In this document: piece by piece, positions 60,642 through 64,000 of the stretch | Position numbering within the stretch: the first letter of the stretch is position 1 | Layout of the letters: each line of letters begins with the position of its first letter | Assembly (NCBI GenBank): GCA_016712445.1 | Contig: JADJRB010000002.1 | Span: 186,001-250,000, forward strand | Direction: 5' to 3' | Length of the DNA stretch: 64,000 nucleotides | From: Acidobacteriota bacterium | GTDB taxonomy: Bacteria > Pseudomonadota > Alphaproteobacteria > Caulobacterales > Hyphomonadaceae | The notes under the pieces: model-generated | The model's input: the letters and a program-made list of their open reading frames with translations, nothing else | What the model was told of the DNA's origin: nothing | Databases searched by the model: none | Translations under genes and position numbers: made by a program

Positions 60642-62087
60642 ATGGGCAGACCTATCCTTACACCGCAGGAAATGCGCCGCGCTGAGCAGGCGATTTTCGA
60701 TGCGGGCACCGACAGCTTTTCCGTCATGCAGCGCGCCGGCGAGGCGGTTGCCGAATTCGTGCACGCGCACTGGCCGGAAGGCGACATCCAGGTCCTGTGC
60801 GGCCCGGGCGGGAATGGCGGCGATGGGTTCGTAGCCGCCGCCGCGCTGGCGAAACTCTGGCGCAAGGTGCAGGTGTATTGCGTTGTTCCAGTGGCCGAGC
60901 TGAAAGGCGACGCCGCCAGGGCCGCCGCGCTCTGGGAAGGCCCGGTCGGCACCCTTGAGGAGGCGCTGACGGCGCCCCACGAACTGGTGCTCGACGCGCT
61001 TTACGGCGGCGGTCTGTCGCGCCCGCTGGAGGGCGCTGCGGCGGCACTGGCTGAACGCCCGGCGCGGGTGGTTTCCGTTGACGTGCCATCGGGTATCGAT
61101 GGCGCGGCGGCGCGCCCGCTTGGCCCGTGTTTCCGCGCCGAGGGCACGATCACCTTCGCCGCGCTGCGGCCGGCGCACGTGCTGCTGCCCGCTGCCGCCT
61201 ATTGCGGCGGCGTGATGGTCGCCGATATCGGTATTCCCGTTCAGTCAACGGTAGTCGAAAACAGTCCGGCGTTGTGGGCGCCCGCGCTGCCACAGCCAGG
61301 GCAGGGCGACTACAAGCACCGGCGCGGACATCTGAAGGTGGTCAGCGGCGGGCCCTCATCGACCGGCGCAGCGCGCCTCGCGGCCAAGGCCGGCCTGCGC
61401 GCGGGCGCGGGCCTCGTCACGCTCCTTTCGCCCCCATCGGCGCTGATGGTCAATGCCACCCACCTGACCGCCGTCATGCTGTCATCCGTGGACGGAGCAG
61501 AGAGCCTCGCCGAGGCAGCCACCAGCGCAAGCGTCGTTGTCATCGGCCCGGCCGCCGGCGTGACGCCGCAGACGCGCGGCTATGTCGCGACGCTGCTGAA
61601 GTCTCCGGCGCGCTGCGTGCTGGACGCGGACGCGCTGACGGTGTTCGCGGAGGATGCGTCGGCCCTGTTCGCACAGCTTCGGCCCGGCGACGTGCTGACG
61701 CCGCACACCGGCGAATTCCAGCGACTGTTCGGCGACCTGCTCGAAACCGCGCCCAACAAGATCGAAGCGGCCCGAGCAGCGTCGGCCAAGGCCGGCTGCG
61801 TCGTCGTCGTGAAAGGCGCCGACACCGTCATCGCAGCGCCAACCGGCCACGCCATCGTCAACACCCACGCCACCCGCTGGCTCGCGACGGCCGGCTCGGG
61901 GGACGTTCTGGCCGGCATCCTCGCCGGATTCATGGCGCAAGGTGTCGACACTTTCATCGCCGCGGCGATGGCCACATGGATCCACGGAGAGGCCGGCCGC
62001 CGCATCGGGGCGGGACTGATCGCCGAAGACCTGCAAATGCAACTGCCGGACATTCTCAGTGCGCTGCACGGCGAACTGGCCGGCTAG
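60642..62087 (+). CDS. nnr: Bifunctional NAD(P)HX epimerase / ADP-dependent NAD(P)HX dehydratase
   Basis: A 481-residue repair enzyme for hydrated NADH/NADPH. The N-terminal epimerase domain (about 1-210) includes LCGPGGNGGDGFVAAAAL, LVLDALYGGGLSRPL and VSVDVPSGIDG. The C-terminal ribokinase-like dehydratase domain (about 220-475) has KHRRGHLKVVSGGPSSTGAA, VLDADALTVF, LTPHTGEFQRLFG, VVVVKGADTVIAAP and WLATAGSGDVLAGILAGFMA. It matches E. coli YjeF in domain order. It is 9 nt after the histidine phosphatase, likely the third gene of the coq4 operon. Confidence 0.95.
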   Translation: MGRPILTPQEMRRAEQAIFDAGTDSFSVMQRAGEAVAEFVHAHWPEGDIQVLCGPGGNGGDGFVAAAALAKLWRKVQVYCVVPVAELKGDAARAAALWEGPVGTLEEALTAPHELVLDALYGGGLSRPLEGAAAALAERPARVVSVDVPSGIDGAAARPLGPCFRAEGTITFAALRPAHVLLPAAAYCGGVMVADIGIPVQSTVVENSPALWAPALPQPGQGDYKHRRGHLKVVSGGPSSTGAARLAAKAGLRAGAGLVTLLSPPSALMVNATHLTAVMLSSVDGAESLAEAATSASVVVIGPAAGVTPQTRGYVATLLKSPARCVLDADALTVFAEDASALFAQLRPGDVLTPHTGEFQRLFGDLLETAPNKIEAARAASAKAGCVVVVKGADTVIAAPTGHAIVNTHATRWLATAGSGDVLAGILAGFMAQGVDTFIAAAMATWIHGEAGRRIGAGLIAEDLQMQLPDILSALHGELAG

Positions 62088-62093
62088 CCGCCG

Positions 62094-63134
62094 TCAGTGA
62101 CCCATGAGCCGCCCGAGGGGTCGTCCGTCGACGATCTGGTCGAGGTATTCGCTCATGCCATAGCCAACTTTCCCGTCGCACCGGTACTCGGTCATCGCTT
62201 CGGTGATACGGGTGGTCAGCTCCTGACCATCAGGCGCAACCCGCCGGTTGCGTAGCGGGATCAGCGACAGCACCCGTCCGCTCACGGAGTAGCTCTTCCC
62301 GCCCTTCGTCCTGATCTTCGCCGACAGGTCGGTCTGGTACTCGTTCTCGTCCCAATTGCTGCTCAGCTCGCATTCGATGATGTCGTCATAGATTCCGTCC
62401 CGGTAGACCATGCCGCTGGGCCGTGCGCCGCCCTTGCCGTCGCTCATCACGTTGAACATCATGCCGAAGTCCGGGCCGAAATTCATCGGGCACCAGCGAT
62501 ACCATTCGATGGCCTGCCAGTGCCGCGGACCCCATGACTTGTCGCGCAGCCCATGTCCGTCAAGGTCAAGACGAACGCCGTCGCACTCGATGTAGCCTTT
62601 CGCGGCGCAGTGCTGCTCGTAGTGGGCCTTCGCGAATGACTTCTCGGGATCGACCTCGATTGCCGATCCGTCGGCCTTCAACACTTCGCCGCCATACATC
62701 GGCGACAAGCCCGTGTAGGTGATGTCCATGCGGCAGGGCAGGCGCGGATTGCTCCGGAAGGCCGCTTTCGGATCCGCCATCTGCAACGGCTCCTTCATCA
62801 CCAGAAGCTCACCGGTATAAGTCACACGCAGCGTCTTGAACGGCTCGACCACTTCGATCTTCAGGCCGCCGGCATTCATTTCCTCGTTGCCGCTGATGGC
62901 CGGCCGCGCGAACATGAATCCGACCCGGCCGTCCGGAAAATACACACACATCGACATCTCGGCATACTTCTGGTTCGGGCGGTTGCCGATCCGGAACCAG
63001 GCGCCGGCCCGTTTGCCCGCGTCGAACACGTTGAAATACATGCTCTCGTTGTAGTTCTCGGCGGTGCCCGGATCGTGCGGGTACTCGTCCTCGGGCAGGA
63101 GGCGGACCTGAAAACCTTCTGCTGCAGCGGCCAT
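62094..63134 (-). CDS. DUF7064/7065-like protein (lipocalin-type fold), function unknown
   Basis: A 346-residue soluble protein without signal or membrane helix. It is rich in beta strands, with YNESMYFNVFDAGKRAGAWF, RIGNRPNQKYAEMSMCVYFP, a central LDGHGLRDKSWGPRHW and a C-terminal YRCDGKVGYGMSEYLDQIV. The RDKSWGPR motif and the overall layout resemble DUF7064/DUF7065 proteins, common in mycobacteria and sphingomonads and possibly related to CrtC/AttH lipocalin-like enzymes. Substrate unknown. It stands alone between the nnr gene (convergent, 6 bp apart) and tRNA-Leu. Confidence 0.7.
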   Translation of the reverse strand: MAAAAEGFQVRLLPEDEYPHDPGTAENYNESMYFNVFDAGKRAGAWFRIGNRPNQKYAEMSMCVYFPDGRVGFMFARPAISGNEEMNAGGLKIEVVEPFKTLRVTYTGELLVMKEPLQMADPKAAFRSNPRLPCRMDITYTGLSPMYGGEVLKADGSAIEVDPEKSFAKAHYEQHCAAKGYIECDGVRLDLDGHGLRDKSWGPRHWQAIEWYRWCPMNFGPDFGMMFNVMSDGKGGARPSGMVYRDGIYDDIIECELSSNWDENEYQTDLSAKIRTKGGKSYSVSGRVLSLIPLRNRRVAPDGQELTTRITEAMTEYRCDGKVGYGMSEYLDQIVDGRPLGRLMGH

Positions 63135-63238
63135 GATGCGTCTCCCGGTCTCGTTTCAGGCGAGAGCATGCCACGCGCGGGCAGGGGTGCAAGGCTGACG
63201 TGGAGGCATCAGTATTCGCCGCAATCGGCTGATTTGAC

Positions 63239-63323
63239 TGGTGCGGATGAGAGGACTCGAACCTCCACACCTTACGGCGCTGGAACCTAAATCCAGTGCG
63301 TCTACCAATTCCGCCACATCCGC
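63239..63323 (-). tRNA. tRNA-Leu (anticodon TAG)
   Basis: An 85-nt tRNA including an encoded CCA end. The acceptor stem GCGGATG/CATCCGC, D-arm with GGAATTGGTAGACGC, anticodon arm CTGGA-TTTAGGT-TCCAG giving TAG, a long class II variable arm and T-arm GGAGGTTCGAGTCCTCT all fit leucine tRNA. Confidence 0.97.
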
Positions 63324-63527
63324 ACGTCCCGCGCCTCTTACGCGAGGCATCCGCCCGGGGCAATCGCCTGCCGCGACAGGGGGTCTGCGGCCAGCTGCAC
63401 TCGCCCGCCACGCGGCGTGGACAGGGCCTGTCCTGTATGACATAAGCCGCCGCTTCAGGCAGGATTCAGCGTATCCGGGGCCCCAGGCGGCACCCCCGGC
63501 GATGCTTCATTGACGAAAGACGTGGAC

Positions 63528-64000
63528 ATGGAAGTCACTCAGACCAAGGCAGAAGGTCTCAGCCGCACTTTTGCGGTGAAGGTTACCGCCAGCGAACTGC
63601 AGGCAAAACTGGACCAGCGGATCGAGGAGATCCGCCCGACGATGCGCCTCAAGGGCTTCCGTCCGGGCAAGGTGCCGGCGGCGCATGTGCGCAAGATGTA
63701 CGGCCGCGACCTGATGGGCGAGATGATCGACAAGCTGGTCAACGAGACCAACCAGAAAGCCCTGGAAGACAATTCGCTGCGCCCCGCCGGCCAGCCGAAC
63801 GTCCACATGGAAGGCGACATCGAGAAAGTCGTGAAGGGTGAGGCTGACCTTTCCTATCACATGCACGTCGACGTGATGCCGGAGTTCACCCCGGTCGAGG
63901 CCGCCAGCCTGACGATTTCGCGGCCGGTCGCCGAAGTGACCGACGAGCAGATCGACGAGTCGCTCGGCCGGATCGCCAGCCAGAACACGAAATACGAGCC
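63528..64000 (+). CDS. tig: Trigger factor, 5' part only
   Basis: About 157 codons of the ribosome-associated chaperone/prolyl isomerase are present; the gene continues past the window. The N-terminal ribosome-binding domain is visible, with the signature MRLKGFRPGKVPAAHVRKMY (about 39-58) that docks on L23. The ATG at 63528 fits the family start. The PPIase and C-terminal domains are outside. In many bacteria tig directly precedes clpP-clpX; here it lies more than 7 kb downstream of clpX on the same strand. Confidence 0.95.
   Translation, partial: MEVTQTKAEGLSRTFAVKVTASELQAKLDQRIEEIRPTMRLKGFRPGKVPAAHVRKMYGRDLMGEMIDKLVNETNQKALEDNSLRPAGQPNVHMEGDIEKVVKGEADLSYHMHVDVMPEFTPVEAASLTISRPVAEVTDEQIDESLGRIASQNTKYE

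Noticed and set aside
63324..63527. Possible attachment site or mobile element beside tRNA-Leu
   Set aside because: No repeat of the tRNA 3' end, integrase or transposase is present in the adjoining DNA.
1..64000. CRISPR arrays, insertion sequences, prophage or toxin-antitoxin modules
   Set aside because: No regularly spaced repeats, terminal inverted repeats with transposase, phage structural genes or recognisable toxin-antitoxin pairs were found on either strand.

Overview
The window is G+C-rich chromosomal DNA from an alphaproteobacterium, most likely of the Caulobacterales/Hyphomonadaceae type. That placement is an inference from gene content: an ArsR-methyltransferase fusion directly upstream of metF and a split metH, a Coq4-type ubiquinone protein, DUF1289 and DUF5694 proteins, glnB-glnA next to clpP-clpX and tig, a Wzc/BBP2 exopolysaccharide locus, and many TTG/GTG starts with 1-4 base stop/start overlaps. 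No insertion sequence, prophage, CRISPR array or rRNA gene was seen. There is one tRNA, tRNA-Leu(TAG).

Layout. 1-12163 is a surface or exopolysaccharide locus: a cut-off homoserine-dehydrogenase-like oxidoreductase, sugar epimerases, two family-2 glycosyltransferases, one GT4-like transferase, a BBP2-type outer membrane beta-barrel and a Wzc-type tyrosine autokinase. A convincing sigma-54 (-24/-12) site lies upstream of the barrel gene, and an LldD-type lactate dehydrogenase sits inside the locus. 12167-18382 is a tightly overlapped six-gene operon (DUF4129, DUF4350, MoxR ATPase, DUF58, SpoIIM-like, RDD). 18521-26784 holds fRMsr, a type B carboxylesterase, a translationally coupled S9 peptidase / DUF1330 / GST / cystathionine-lyase-like operon, and an MBL hydrolase. 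26892-33688 holds EttA, an amidase lipoprotein, an AbgT transporter and an ion-transporter-superfamily antiporter, ending in a bidirectional terminator.

33753-35163 is mlaA-mlaC (outer-membrane lipid asymmetry). Divergent from it, 35344-41743 is a methionine/one-carbon operon: ArsR-methyltransferase regulator, metF, MetH N-terminal half, a GGCT-like protein, MetH C-terminal half and a VOC protein, with a perfect 11-bp inverted repeat over the promoter. 41740-45980 holds a DUF5694 lipoprotein, pyruvate kinase, a retropepsin-like protease, a DUF1289 protein and a CobT homologue that lacks both expected active-site glutamates. 46096-48468 is a pair of acyl-CoA dehydrogenases. 48521-54018 holds a GT4, a small helical ORF, rlmJ, an M28 peptidase lipoprotein and an alpha/beta hydrolase.

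54184-64000 is a housekeeping stretch: clpP, clpX, a metallophosphoesterase, glnA and glnB (glutamine synthesis and PII signalling), Coq4, a histidine phosphatase, the bifunctional NAD(P)HX repair enzyme, a DUF7064/7065-like protein, tRNA-Leu, and the start of tig. The best leads for something new are the altered CobT, the ArsR-methyltransferase operator with a probably leaderless message, the GGCT-like gene between the two halves of MetH, and a TGACA-N4-TGTCA motif shared by two promoters. I did not find a clearly new defence or mobile system.
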